Assembly: GCF_000712135.1 (NCBI RefSeq) | Contig: NZ_JOOE01000001.1 | Coordinates: forward strand, 186,001-250,000 | Length of the DNA: 64,000 nt | Source: Sphingomonas sp. UNC305MFCol5.2 | GTDB lineage: Bacteria > Pseudomonadota > Alphaproteobacteria > Sphingomonadales > Sphingomonadaceae | Direction: 5' to 3' | Shown here: in pieces, positions 33,366 through 42,227 of the stretch | Position numbering within the stretch: the first letter of the stretch is position 1 | Layout of the letters: each line of letters begins with the position of its first letter | Notes under the pieces: model-generated | Databases searched by the model: none | The model's input: the letters and a program-made list of their open reading frames with translations, nothing else | Told to the model about the DNA's origin: nothing | Position numbers and translations under genes: made by a program

Positions 33366-34676
33366 GTGCCCCCATCCAAGCCCCCCGAAACGCAGCGCAT
33401 CGCGAAGCTGCTCGCCCGTGCAGGAATCGCGTCGCGTCGCGAGATCGAGCGCATGATCGCCGAAGGCCGCATCGCGCTCGACGGCAAGGTGCTCGACACG
33501 CCCGCGACGCTGCTGACGTCGCTCCACGGTGTGACAGTGGACGGCGATCCCGTCGCCGAGCCTGCGCCTGCGCGCCTGTTTCGCTATCACAAGCCCGCCG
33601 GCCTGCTCACCGCCGAACGCGACTTCACCGGCCGCCCCACCATCTATGACCGCCTGCCCGAAGGGTTGCCCCGCGTTATGCCGGTCGGCCGGCTCGACTT
33701 GAATACCGAAGGCCTGTTGCTGCTCACCACCGACGGTGAGCTGAAGCGCGAGCTCGAACTTCCCGCCACCGGCGTCGAGCGCAGCTATCGTGCCCGCGCT
33801 TACGGCCAGGTCAGCCAGCCCCAGCTCGAGGAATTGATGCTCGGCGTCGAGATCGAGGGCGTCCGCTACGGCTCGATCAATGCCAATATCGAGCGCCGCA
33901 CCGGCGCCAATGTCTGGATCGAGATGACTCTGACCGAGGGCAAGAACCGCGAGGTCCGCCGCGTGCTCGAGCATCTCGGGCTCGAGGTCAGCCGCCTGAT
34001 CCGCACGCGCTACGGCCCCTTCTATCTCGGCGATCTGCCCCCCGGCGATGTCGACGAGATCCGTCAGAACGACCTGATCACCTTCCGCACAATTCTCTCG
34101 AAGCCCGGCGGCGGCAAGACCGCGTCGAACCTGCAATTCTCGGTCCGCGCCCGCGTCGCGCCGCCCGCGCCCAAGGCCAAGTCGGTCGAGGAACCCGATC
34201 GCCGCCTCCGCCGCGCACCGGCCAAGCCCACGCCCGTCGCGCCCACGGGCCCACGCTTCACGCCGCGCGCCACGCCGCCTGCGCGGAGCGAGGGGCCGGC
34301 AGAAACTGAGCATCGCGCCCCGCGCAGGGAAGGTCGACCGGCGAGCGGCGAGACTCGTTTCAAGTCCGGTACGAAGTCCTCGACCCGTCCCGAGCGCCCG
34401 GCCCGCGACGACAGCCGTCCGCAGCCCCGGGGCGATAGCCGCTTCACGCCACGCACCACGCCCGCCCCGCGCACCGATCGTCCGGCGCGCGAGGACAGCA
34501 AACCCGTCGGCAAGCCGGCCCGTGCCGCGCGCGCAAAGGCGCATCGCGATCAGCAGGAGCCCCGCGCCGGCGACATCGTCGGGCAGCCCCGCGGTCCGCG
34601 TCCGCCCACCAAGGGCCCGGCCGGAGGTCGCGGCAAGCCCGCCAGGCCGGGACGCCCGCCGAGGACGCGGAAATAA
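33366..34676 (+). CDS. RluB-type rRNA pseudouridine synthase with long basic tail
   Basis: Residues 8-60 form an S4 RNA-binding domain (RIAKLLARAGIASRREIERMI) and the synthase core carries the catalytic aspartate in VGRLDLNTEGLLLLT with TLTEGKNREVRRV and RYGPFYLGDL. RluB/RluE-type enzymes modify the large-subunit rRNA. The core ends near residue 245; the remaining 190 residues are a low-complexity R/P/K-rich tail with repeated PRFTPR and RPARDDSR/RPAREDSK blocks, probably disordered and RNA-binding. The start is GTG at 33366. The stop overlaps rsmD (TAATG). Confidence 0.92.
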   Translation: MPPSKPPETQRIAKLLARAGIASRREIERMIAEGRIALDGKVLDTPATLLTSLHGVTVDGDPVAEPAPARLFRYHKPAGLLTAERDFTGRPTIYDRLPEGLPRVMPVGRLDLNTEGLLLLTTDGELKRELELPATGVERSYRARAYGQVSQPQLEELMLGVEIEGVRYGSINANIERRTGANVWIEMTLTEGKNREVRRVLEHLGLEVSRLIRTRYGPFYLGDLPPGDVDEIRQNDLITFRTILSKPGGGKTASNLQFSVRARVAPPAPKAKSVEEPDRRLRRAPAKPTPVAPTGPRFTPRATPPARSEGPAETEHRAPRREGRPASGETRFKSGTKSSTRPERPARDDSRPQPRGDSRFTPRTTPAPRTDRPAREDSKPVGKPARAARAKAHRDQQEPRAGDIVGQPRGPRPPTKGPAGGRGKPARPGRPPRTRK

Positions 34677-35215
34677 TGCGGATCATCGCCGGAGAATGGC
34701 GCGGCCGTCCGCTCGCCGCGCCCAAAGGCGACACCACGCGCCCCACCGCCGATCGCACCCGCGAGGCATTGTTCTCGATGCTCGCGAGCAGGGTCGGCAG
34801 TTTCGAGGATCTCGCCGTCGCCGATCTCTTCGCCGGCTCGGGCGCGCTCGGGCTCGAGGCTTTGTCACGCGGCGCCGCCTCCTGCCTGTTCGTCGAGCAG
34901 GACAAGACCGCGCTCGACATTCTCAAGACCAATATCGCAAAGCTGGGGGCAAAGGGTGCGGAAGTCCGCCCGACATCGGCACTCGCGCTCGGCCCCGCGA
35001 TCAAGCCGCTCGACCTGATCCTGATGGACCCGCCCTACGGCACCGGCGCCGGCGTGGTCGCGCTCGACAAGCTCGCCCGCCTCGGCTGGACCGGTCCGGC
35101 AACGTGGATCAGCATCGAGACGGCAAAGAACGAAGAGATCGAAGTCGCCGGCTTCGAGATCGACACCAGCCGCGTCCACGGCAAGGCCCGACTGACGTTG
35201 CTGCGTAAAGCCTGA
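34676..35215 (+). CDS. rsmD: 16S rRNA m2G966 methyltransferase RsmD
   Basis: This 179-residue SAM enzyme methylates G966 of 16S rRNA. MRIIAGEWRGRPLAAP at the N-terminus, TRPTADRTREALFSML, the SAM loop ADLFAGSGALGLEALSRGA and the catalytic DPPYGTG are all present. It overlaps the pseudouridine synthase gene by one base, linking two rRNA modifiers. Its TGA stop lies in the left outer arm of an inverted repeat shared with the next gene. Confidence 0.95.
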   Translation: MRIIAGEWRGRPLAAPKGDTTRPTADRTREALFSMLASRVGSFEDLAVADLFAGSGALGLEALSRGAASCLFVEQDKTALDILKTNIAKLGAKGAEVRPTSALALGPAIKPLDLILMDPPYGTGAGVVALDKLARLGWTGPATWISIETAKNEEIEVAGFEIDTSRVHGKARLTLLRKA

Positions 35216-35323
35216 AATGCACCCCCGTGCTCCGACGAAGGCCGGAGCGCGGGAGAGCGAAGCGCTGCATGACCCGCCGCTCCGGCCTTCGCTGGAGCAC
35301 CAGGCAGCAGTTTGCGCATTTCA
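35213..35323. repeat. Inverted-repeat element spanning both stop codons
   Basis: The outer arms TGAAATGC (35213-35220) and GCATTTCA (35316-35323) are perfect inverted copies and contain the stop codons of rsmD and of the convergent MFS gene. Inner arms at 35227-35249 and 35278-35300 are 23 bases with two mismatches. The element likely terminates both transcripts. It contains the GAAGGCCGGAG wording of a dispersed repeat. Confidence 0.65.
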
Positions 35324-36592
35324 CGCCAGCCTGTTCTTCCGCGATACCAGCGCCAGCCCCACCAGGCTCAGCACCGCGGCGCTGGCGAGGTAATAGCCGA
35401 CCAGCGTCAGCCCGCCTTTTTCCGCCAGCTTCGCGGCGATCAGCGGGGTGAGTCCGCCGCCGATGATCCCGCCGAGGTTGAAGGTCACCGACACGCCGGT
35501 ATAGCGCACCCGCGCGGGGAACAGGCTCGGCAGCCAGCCGCCGAGCGGCCCATAGACGAAGCCCATCACGAACAGCCCGCCCGCCAGCCACAGGAACAGG
35601 CTCGCCAGCGCGCCGGCAGTGACGAACAGCCCGATCGACAGCCCCACCGCGACCGTGGCGACGCAACCGATCGCGAGCACGCGCGCGGCGCTGCTGCGGT
35701 CGGCGAGGCTCGATGCGATCCAGATTCCCGCGGCCATGAACAATATCGCCACCAGCTCCACGCCAAGGAACGTCTCGCGATCATAGCCGAGGCCCTTGGT
35801 CGCATAGCCGATGATGAACACCGTCGCGATGTAGAACAATGCGAAGCAGGCGACGGTGCCCACCGTCCCCGCCAGCGTCGGCAGCCAGTGATCGCGAAAG
35901 AGCTCGCCGACCGGCACGCGCGGCGGCGGCGCCGCTTCCTGCGCGGCGACGAAGGCCGGCGTCTCAGTCAGCGTGATGCGCACCCACAGCCCCAGGCCCA
36001 CCAAAGCCGCGCTGACGAGGAAGGGCAGCCGCCATCCCCATTCGCGAAACTGGTCGTCGCTGAGCAAAGCCCCCAGCAGCAGGAAGAAGCCGTTGGCGAA
36101 GATGAATCCCACCGGAGCGCCGAGCGGCGGGAAGGCGCCGTAGCGATTGGCCCATCCCGGCGGCGCGTTCTCGACCGCGAGCAGCGAGGCCCCGCCCCAT
36201 TCGCCGCCCAGTCCCAGCCCCTGCCCGAAACGCAACAGGCACAGCAGGGCCGGCGCCACCCAGCCGATCATCGCATAGGTCGGCAGGAAGGCGATCAGCA
36301 CGGTCGAGATGCCCATCAGCATCAGCGATGCGACCAGCGTCGATTTGCGGCCCATCCGGTCGCCGAAATGCCCGAAGACGAGCCCGCCCAGCGGCCGCGC
36401 GAAGAAGGCGACGCTGAAGCTCGCATAGGAAGCGAGTTGCGCGAGCGCCGGATCGGAGCCGGGGAAGAACAGCGCTGGGAATACGAGCGCGGCGGCGGTG
36501 GCGTAGATGTAGAAGTCGTAGAACTCGACCGACGTGCCGACCAGGCTGGCGAACAGGATGCGGCGATGCGATGCGATCGGTGTAGCGGCCAT
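35321..36592 (-). CDS. MHS-family MFS transporter
   Basis: This 423-residue permease has about 12 membrane helices and the metabolite:H+ symporter wording GTSVEFYDFYIYATAAALVF, RPLGGLVFGHFGDRMGRKSTLV and RFGQGLGLGGEWGGA. The family imports organic acids, betaines or shikimate; the substrate is unknown here. The start at 36592 (MAATPIASH) has a ribosome binding site GAGAGAGGA on the minus strand. An in-frame extension of 33 residues was rejected. Confidence 0.9.
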   Translation of the reverse strand: MAATPIASHRRILFASLVGTSVEFYDFYIYATAAALVFPALFFPGSDPALAQLASYASFSVAFFARPLGGLVFGHFGDRMGRKSTLVASLMLMGISTVLIAFLPTYAMIGWVAPALLCLLRFGQGLGLGGEWGGASLLAVENAPPGWANRYGAFPPLGAPVGFIFANGFFLLLGALLSDDQFREWGWRLPFLVSAALVGLGLWVRITLTETPAFVAAQEAAPPPRVPVGELFRDHWLPTLAGTVGTVACFALFYIATVFIIGYATKGLGYDRETFLGVELVAILFMAAGIWIASSLADRSSAARVLAIGCVATVAVGLSIGLFVTAGALASLFLWLAGGLFVMGFVYGPLGGWLPSLFPARVRYTGVSVTFNLGGIIGGGLTPLIAAKLAEKGGLTLVGYYLASAAVLSLVGLALVSRKNRLA

Positions 36593-36718
36593 GGAGTTCC
36601 TCTCTCCAGACCTTCCTAGAAAGGAAGCACCGGCTTGGGGAGCCCCGTTCATCGCCGCGACAGTTTCGTTCCTGTATCGAAAGCCCACCATCGCAGCACC
36701 GGAATTAGGGAGTCGGCC

Positions 36719-36904
36719 ATGCGCGAGTCAGCAGGACGCAGGCTAGTTTTCGCGATGCTCCTGGCGCTGAGCGCGGGGGTGCTGGTCCATTTCTACAATC
36801 CGATGGATCACGTCCGCGCCGATCTCCGCGCGGATACGGGGGGCGTGAAGTTCAGCCTCGAAATCGCCGCGCACGCAGTCGAGAAGGTCTGCGAACGGAT
36901 TTAA
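36719..36904 (+). CDS. Small hypothetical protein
   Basis: A 61-residue frame has an N-terminal hydrophobic stretch (RLVFAMLLALSAGVLVHFY) and a short soluble tail ending HAVEKVCERI. I recognise no family. The frame lies alone in the 650-base gap between the MFS transporter start and tag; the hydrophobic segment argues weakly for coding. Confidence 0.35.
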   Translation: MRESAGRRLVFAMLLALSAGVLVHFYNPMDHVRADLRADTGGVKFSLEIAAHAVEKVCERI

Positions 36905-36914
36905 CGCGCAATCA

Positions 36915-37322
36915 ATGCTCGTGCAGGTCACTGCCGTCTTGGTTGCGCTCGTTCCGGCACAAATCACTGCCGAACCAGACGTGGCCGTAAACGCTGCCAT
37001 TGCCGCGCCGATCCGCGCGCTCGAGACGGCGCTTGCTCGGGAAACCGCGCTGCCGCCCGCCGCCACCGATGCTGAATGCCTCGAGCGGATGGGCGCGATC
37101 GATCAATCGTTTCGCCTGCAAATGCACAAAATGCACAAGATGCCGCTCGCGGGCCTGAGCACAGACCGGGTGAGCGCTGCTGATCCTCCCGGCCCCGCGT
37201 CCTTCGCCACGATGCGCATCCTCCAGAAGGGCCGACGGAAGGGTCAAGGGGCGATTCCCGGTGGGGTGAAGACCGCCCGCGCGCGATCGGCTTCCGCCCG
37301 GATCGCACAGCCCTCGGCGTGA
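36915..37322 (+). CDS. Small hypothetical exported protein, possibly decayed
   Basis: The frame of 135 residues begins MLVQVTAVLVALVPAQITAEP, signal-peptide-like, then has ETALPPAATDAECLERMGAIDQSFRL. The second half is low in structure and its last 79 bases overlap tag antisense, so the true 3' end may have been changed by a frameshift. The DNA has a short duplication (AAATGCACAA twice near 37120). I do not recognise the family. Confidence 0.3.
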   Translation: MLVQVTAVLVALVPAQITAEPDVAVNAAIAAPIRALETALARETALPPAATDAECLERMGAIDQSFRLQMHKMHKMPLAGLSTDRVSAADPPGPASFATMRILQKGRRKGQGAIPGGVKTARARSASARIAQPSA

Positions 37323-37861
37323 TCGTTGAGCAGCCCCATCGCCTGCATGAACGCGAAGACCGTGGTCGGCCCGACGAACTTCCAGCCTTGCGCCTTCAAC
37401 GCCTTCGATAATCGGGTCGAAGCGGGCGAGGTCGACACCGTTTGCGGCTCGGCCCGTTCGTCGGCGGAGGGTTCGAACCGCCAGAGATATGCCCCGAGCG
37501 AGCCCTCGCGCGATACCAGTTCGCAGGCCCGCTGCGCGTTGTTGATCACCGCCTCGATCTTGCCGCGATGCCGCACGATCCCCGAATCGCCGAGCAGCCG
37601 TTCCACGTCCGCGTCGGTGAAGCGCGCGACCTTCTCGAAGTCGAAGCCGAGGAACGCCGCACGAAAATTCTCGCGCTTGGCGAGAATGGTGCGCCAACTC
37701 AGGCCCGATTGGAAGCTTTCGAGACAGAGCTTCTCGAACAGTCGCTGGTCGTCGCCGACCGGAAACCCCCATTCGGTGTCATGATAGGCGATGAATTCCG
37801 GTGCGGCGGCGGACCAGCGGCAGCGCGGCCGCCCGTCGGGCCCGGGGATGAGTTGCGTCAT
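37244..37861 (-). CDS. tag: DNA-3-methyladenine glycosylase I
   Basis: This 205-residue glycosylase removes 3-methyladenine from alkylated DNA. It has the family wording RCRWSAAAPEFIAYHDTEWG, LCLESFQSGLSWRTILAKR and GWKFVGPTTVFAFMQAMGL with the catalytic glutamate in the LCLESFQSGLSW helix; the zinc ligand Cys14 is present near the N-terminus. It stands alone. The C-terminus overlaps a weak plus-strand ORF antisense. Confidence 0.95.
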   Translation of the reverse strand: MTQLIPGPDGRPRCRWSAAAPEFIAYHDTEWGFPVGDDQRLFEKLCLESFQSGLSWRTILAKRENFRAAFLGFDFEKVARFTDADVERLLGDSGIVRHRGKIEAVINNAQRACELVSREGSLGAYLWRFEPSADERAEPQTVSTSPASTRLSKALKAQGWKFVGPTTVFAFMQAMGLLNDHAEGCAIRAEADRARAVFTPPGIAP

Positions 37862-37929
37862 GATCCGCGGGCTATCAAGTCAGCTCATAGGTCCGCAAGA
37901 GCCACGTCCGTCGCCGGCCCGATCGAACC

Positions 37930-39570
37930 TCAGCTCAGCCCGTACGCTTTGACCGCGACCAGCATCAGCCAATAGAGCCCGCCCGACAATGCCATCGCCG
38001 CTGGCAAGGTCAGCAGCCAGGCCGCGGCAAGCTGGGCGATCGTACGGCCCTGCAACCCTTGCCCGTTGGCAACCGATGCGCCCGCCACGCCCGACGAGAG
38101 GATATGCGTGGTCGATACCGGCAGCCCGAACCGGTCGGCGCTGAGGATCGTCGCCGCCGCGACCAGCTCGGCGGTCGCGCCCATGCCATAGGTCATGTGC
38201 TGCTTGCCGATCCGCTCGCCGACGGTGATCACGATACGCTTCCAGCCGATCATCGTGCCCAGGCCCAGCGCGATCGCGACGACGATCTTCACCCACAGTG
38301 GAATGAAGCGCGTCCCAGCCTCCAGCTTGGTCTGGAATTCCTTGACCGCCGCCGCCTCGCTTTCGTTGAACGCGCCCGGCTTCTTGGTGGCGAGCCGCGT
38401 GGTGTCGAGCACCAGATACATGTCGTTGCGCACGTTCGAGGTCGCCTCTGCGGGCACCTTGCTCAGCGAGCCATAGCCGGCGACGCGGCCGCTCAGGTCG
38501 CGCGACAGGCTCTCCAGCGCGCCGAACACCTGCGGCGTATCGGCCTTGCGCTGCTGGAGCGCGCTGGTGAGCGTCGCGCGCGCCTGGTCCGTCGACATCT
38601 CGACGCCGCGGCTATGGGCGTCGAACACGGCGGTGGCGGTGTTGGCGGTCTGGACGAAGGCCGGAGTGGCGCTCGCCGGCAGCGTACGGTTGAGCGCATA
38701 AGCGGTGGGGGCGCAGCCGATCAGGATCAGCATGATCAGCCCCATGCCCTTCTGGCCGTCGTTCGAGCCGTGGCTGAACGAGACTGCGGTGCAGGTGAAG
38801 ATCAGCAGCGCGCGCACGCCGCGCGGCGGCGCCTTGTCGCCCTCGGGCGCCTTGTAGAGATCAGGGCGGCGGACCACCGCGCGCATCACGAACAGCAGCA
38901 GCAACGCCGCGCCGAAGCCGATCAGCGGCGCCATCCACAAGCCCGTAAGCACCTTCTGCGCCTGGCTCCAGTCGACGCCCGCGGTGCCGCCGCGCGATCC
39001 CGCCTGGATCAGCTGGTTGGCGAAGCCGACGCCGAGCACCGAACCGATCAGCGTGTGGCTCGAGCTGTTGGGCAGCCCGACATACCAGGTGCCGAGGTTC
39101 CACAGCACGGCGGCGAGCAGCAACGCGAAGATCATCGCGAATCCGCCCGCCGAGCCTACGTTGAGGATCAGGTCCACCGGCAGCAGCGTGATGATCGAAT
39201 AGGCCACCGCCCCGCTCGAGAACATCACGCCGAGGAAGTTGAAGAAGCCCGACCAGACGACCGCGAAATGCGCCGGCATGGAATTGGTGTAGATCACCGT
39301 CGCGACGGCGTTGGCGGTGTCGTGGAAGCCGTTGACGAACTCGAACCCCAAGGCGATCAGCAGCGCCAGCCCGAGGAAGGCGAACACCCCGAGCGCAAGC
39401 TCCTCGCCCACGCCGCGCGTGTCGGTGAGCACGTTCCACCCCGCAAAGGCCAATCCGCCCGCCAGCAGCACTGCGAACAGCAGCCTGGCGATGGGGTGGG
39501 TCTTGTAGTCGAATCGCGAAGGCTGCGGCGTGTCAGCCGCCGGGGCCTGGTCCAGTGCGAGTGTGGCCAT
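37930..39570 (-). CDS. Inorganic phosphate transporter (PiT family)
   Basis: The 546-residue permease has the two PiT signature repeats: GFEFVNGFHDTANAVATVIYT and SFSHGSNDGQKGMGL. About ten helices are predicted, with a large soluble insert of some 120 residues (about 305-425) that contains two helical blocks, as in other bacterial PiT proteins. It imports phosphate, which fits with the polyphosphate genes nearby but is not linked to them in an operon. The start at 39570 (MATLALDQ) avoids an 18-residue upstream extension. Confidence 0.93.
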   Translation of the reverse strand: MATLALDQAPAADTPQPSRFDYKTHPIARLLFAVLLAGGLAFAGWNVLTDTRGVGEELALGVFAFLGLALLIALGFEFVNGFHDTANAVATVIYTNSMPAHFAVVWSGFFNFLGVMFSSGAVAYSIITLLPVDLILNVGSAGGFAMIFALLLAAVLWNLGTWYVGLPNSSSHTLIGSVLGVGFANQLIQAGSRGGTAGVDWSQAQKVLTGLWMAPLIGFGAALLLLFVMRAVVRRPDLYKAPEGDKAPPRGVRALLIFTCTAVSFSHGSNDGQKGMGLIMLILIGCAPTAYALNRTLPASATPAFVQTANTATAVFDAHSRGVEMSTDQARATLTSALQQRKADTPQVFGALESLSRDLSGRVAGYGSLSKVPAEATSNVRNDMYLVLDTTRLATKKPGAFNESEAAAVKEFQTKLEAGTRFIPLWVKIVVAIALGLGTMIGWKRIVITVGERIGKQHMTYGMGATAELVAAATILSADRFGLPVSTTHILSSGVAGASVANGQGLQGRTIAQLAAAWLLTLPAAMALSGGLYWLMLVAVKAYGLS

Positions 39571-39645
39571 GATGCAGCGGGCCTGACTCTCGTTCGTGAC
39601 AGAGTGATGACACAGCCGCCACAAAGCTGTGGGCCGAGGCCGGTG

Positions 39646-39831
39646 TCAGTTCTCGAAACAGGTCGTCCGAGTGACCTTGATCACCTTGCCGCTGGCGTCC
39701 TTCTCTTCGTGCCGCCCCGGCTCGCACGGCGGCTTGCGCGTCTCGGCCTGATTGGTCCGCCACGCCACGAACGCCGCGATCACGGCGATCCCCAGCACGA
39801 TGCCCAGCCTCAATTTCCGGTTACGCCACAT
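39646..39831 (-). CDS. Small membrane-anchored protein
   Basis: A 61-residue protein has an N-terminal positively charged segment (MWRNRKLRLG), one helix (IVLGIAVIAAFVAW), and a 35-residue tail with two cysteines (KPPCEPGR...RTTCFEN) that could form a disulfide outside the membrane. I recognise no family. It lies between the phosphate transporter and uvrD starts, on the same strand as the transporter. Confidence 0.55.
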   Translation of the reverse strand: MWRNRKLRLGIVLGIAVIAAFVAWRTNQAETRKPPCEPGRHEEKDASGKVIKVTRTTCFEN

Positions 39832-39903
39832 AACCCCGCCCTAGCCGCCCGGCCGCTGCGAAGCAACTTGCTCCGGACGCGCGCGTTCCCTACCTGTTCG
39901 CCA

Positions 39904-42216
39904 ATGACTCTCCCCGCGCCCGCCCCCGACGACGCCCCTTATCTGCGGGGCCTGAACGCGCCCCAGCGCGAAGCCGTGCTCACCACCGAAGGCCCCGTGC
40001 TCGTCCTCGCCGGCGCCGGCACCGGCAAGACCGCCGCGCTCACCGCCCGGCTCGCCCATCTGCTCTACACGCGCAAGGCGTATCCGAGCGAAATCCTCTC
40101 GGTCACCTTCACCAACAAGGCCGCGCGCGAGATGCGCGAGCGCGTCGGCCGCCTTGTCGGCGACGCGGTCGAGGGCATGCCGTGGCTCGGCACCTTCCAC
40201 GCGATCGGCGCGAAGATGCTGCGCCGCCACGCCGAATTGGTCGGGCTCCAGTCCAACTTCACCATCCTCGACACCGACGACCAGCTGCGACTCCTGAAAC
40301 AGCTCATCGTCTCCGCCAATCTCGACGAGAAGCGCTGGCCCGCGCGGCAGCTCGCCGGCCTGATCGACCAGTGGAAGAACAAGGGTCTCACCCCCGCCGA
40401 CGTGGATGCCGGCGAATCCGAAGCCTTCGCCAACGGCAAGGGCCAGGCGCTCTACGCCGCCTATCAGGACCGCCTGCGCACGCTCAACGCCTGCGATTTC
40501 GGCGACCTGCTCCTCCACATGCTCGTGATCCTCAAGACTGATCGCGAGATTTTATCCCAATATCAGAACCGCTTCCGCTACATCATGGTGGACGAGTATC
40601 AGGATACCAACAGCGTCCAGTATCTCTGGCTCCGCCTGCTCGCGCAGGAGCGCAAGAACATCTGCTGCGTCGGCGACGACGACCAGTCGATCTATTCGTG
40701 GCGCGGCGCGCAGGTCGAGAACATCCTCAAGTTCGAGAAGGACTTCCCCGGCGCCAAGGTGATCCGGCTCGAGCAGAATTACCGCTCCACCCCGCACATC
40801 CTCGCCGCCGCCTCGGGCGTGATCGCCAATAATGGCGGCCGCCTCGGCAAGACCCTGTGGACCGAGAAGGACCAGGGCGAGAAGGTCAAGGTGCTCGGCA
40901 TCTGGGACGGCCCCGAGGAAGCGCGCCGCGTCGGCGAGGAGATCGAAAGCCTCCAGCGCGGCGGCCTTTCCCTCGACGACACTGCGATCCTCGTCCGCGC
41001 GCAGCACCAGACGCGAGAGTTCGAAGAGCGCTTCATCAGCATCGGCCTGCCCTATCGCATCATCGGCGGCTTCCGCTTCTACGAACGCGCCGAGATCCGC
41101 GACGCGCTCGCCTATCTCCGCGTCGTCGCCCAGCCCGCCGACGACCTCGCCTTCGAGCGCATCGTCAATGTCCCCAAGCGCGGCCTCGGCGACAAGGCGC
41201 TGGCCAAGGTCCACCAGTTCGCCCGCGCGCAGAGCCTTCCCCTCACCACCGCCGGCGCCCGCATCCTCGACACCGACGAGCTCACCCCCCAGGCGCGCCG
41301 CTCGCTCGGCAATCTCATCGGCGACATCGCCCGCTGGCGCAGCATGGGCGACACTCTCCCCCATCCCGAGCTCGCCCGCATCATCCTCGACGAGAGTGGC
41401 TACACTGCGATGTGGCAGGCCGATCGTACCGCCGAGGCCGCCGGCCGGCTCGAAAACCTGTCGGAACTCGTCCGCGCGATGGAGGAGTACGAGTCGCTCA
41501 CTGCCTTCCTCGAGCATGTCAGCCTCGTGATGGACAACGAGGCCTCGGCCGACGAGCCCAAGGTCACGATCATGACGATCCACGCCGCTAAGGGCCTCGA
41601 GTTCGACACGGTGTTCCTCGCCGGCTGGGAGGAAGGCATCTTCCCCTCGCAGCGCGCGCTCGACGAAGGCGGGCTGGCCAGCCTCGAAGAGGAGCGCCGC
41701 CTGGCCTATGTCGCGATCACCCGCGCGCGCCGCCGCGCGACGATCCTCCACGCCGCCAATCGCCGCATCTACGGCCAATGGACCAGCAGCCTCCCCAGCC
41801 GCTTTGTCGCCGAGCTCCCCGGCGAGCATGTCGAGCAAGAGACCACCATGTCGGGGGGCGAATCGCTATGGCGCGCCAACTGGTCCGAGCGCGCCGACCC
41901 CTTTTCCGATGTGGGAAGAGGCACCGGCCGCGGCCCCGGCTGGCAGCGCGCCGCGGGGATCGACGCGAAGAACCCCGGCGGCAGCTTCACCAGCCGCACC
42001 TTCTCGCGCGAACCGGCCCGGGTGCTGGAGAGCCACGCGAGCGCGGTAAGCTTCGGCGCCAAACCGCGCGCGGACCTGTCGGTGGGGCTGCGCGTGTTCC
42101 ACCAGAAGTTCGGCTACGGCCTGATCGCCGAGATCGAGGGCAACAAGCTCGAGATCGACTTCGAGGTCGCCGGGCGGAAGCGGGTTATGGATAGTTTCGT
42201 GAGTGTGGGGGACTAA
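39904..42216 (+). CDS. UvrD/PcrA-type ATP-dependent DNA helicase
   Basis: The 770-residue superfamily 1A helicase has the Q motif LNAPQREAVL, Walker A LAGAGTGKTAALTAR, motif II VDEYQDTNSVQYLWL, motif III DDQSIYSWRGA, motif IV region LEQNYRST and motif V TIHAAKGLEFDTVF. A C-terminal Tudor-like segment (FHQKFGYGLIAEIEGNKLEI) is the usual RNA-polymerase-contact fold of PcrA/UvrD. It functions in nucleotide excision and mismatch repair. The ATG at 39904 (MTLPAPAPDDAPYL) was chosen because the preceding frame is antisense to the transporter. Confidence 0.95.
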   Translation: MTLPAPAPDDAPYLRGLNAPQREAVLTTEGPVLVLAGAGTGKTAALTARLAHLLYTRKAYPSEILSVTFTNKAAREMRERVGRLVGDAVEGMPWLGTFHAIGAKMLRRHAELVGLQSNFTILDTDDQLRLLKQLIVSANLDEKRWPARQLAGLIDQWKNKGLTPADVDAGESEAFANGKGQALYAAYQDRLRTLNACDFGDLLLHMLVILKTDREILSQYQNRFRYIMVDEYQDTNSVQYLWLRLLAQERKNICCVGDDDQSIYSWRGAQVENILKFEKDFPGAKVIRLEQNYRSTPHILAAASGVIANNGGRLGKTLWTEKDQGEKVKVLGIWDGPEEARRVGEEIESLQRGGLSLDDTAILVRAQHQTREFEERFISIGLPYRIIGGFRFYERAEIRDALAYLRVVAQPADDLAFERIVNVPKRGLGDKALAKVHQFARAQSLPLTTAGARILDTDELTPQARRSLGNLIGDIARWRSMGDTLPHPELARIILDESGYTAMWQADRTAEAAGRLENLSELVRAMEEYESLTAFLEHVSLVMDNEASADEPKVTIMTIHAAKGLEFDTVFLAGWEEGIFPSQRALDEGGLASLEEERRLAYVAITRARRRATILHAANRRIYGQWTSSLPSRFVAELPGEHVEQETTMSGGESLWRANWSERADPFSDVGRGTGRGPGWQRAAGIDAKNPGGSFTSRTFSREPARVLESHASAVSFGAKPRADLSVGLRVFHQKFGYGLIAEIEGNKLEIDFEVAGRKRVMDSFVSVGD

Positions 42217-42227
42217 GCGAGTTAACT

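Noticed and set aside
38059..39903. An open frame continuing in front of uvrD, making a 1385-codon protein
   Set aside because: The extension is antisense to the phosphate transporter and of shadow composition; the helicase Q motif is near the ATG at 39904.
40552..41838. A 428-codon minus-strand open frame within uvrD
   Set aside because: Shadow frame opposite the helicase motifs.
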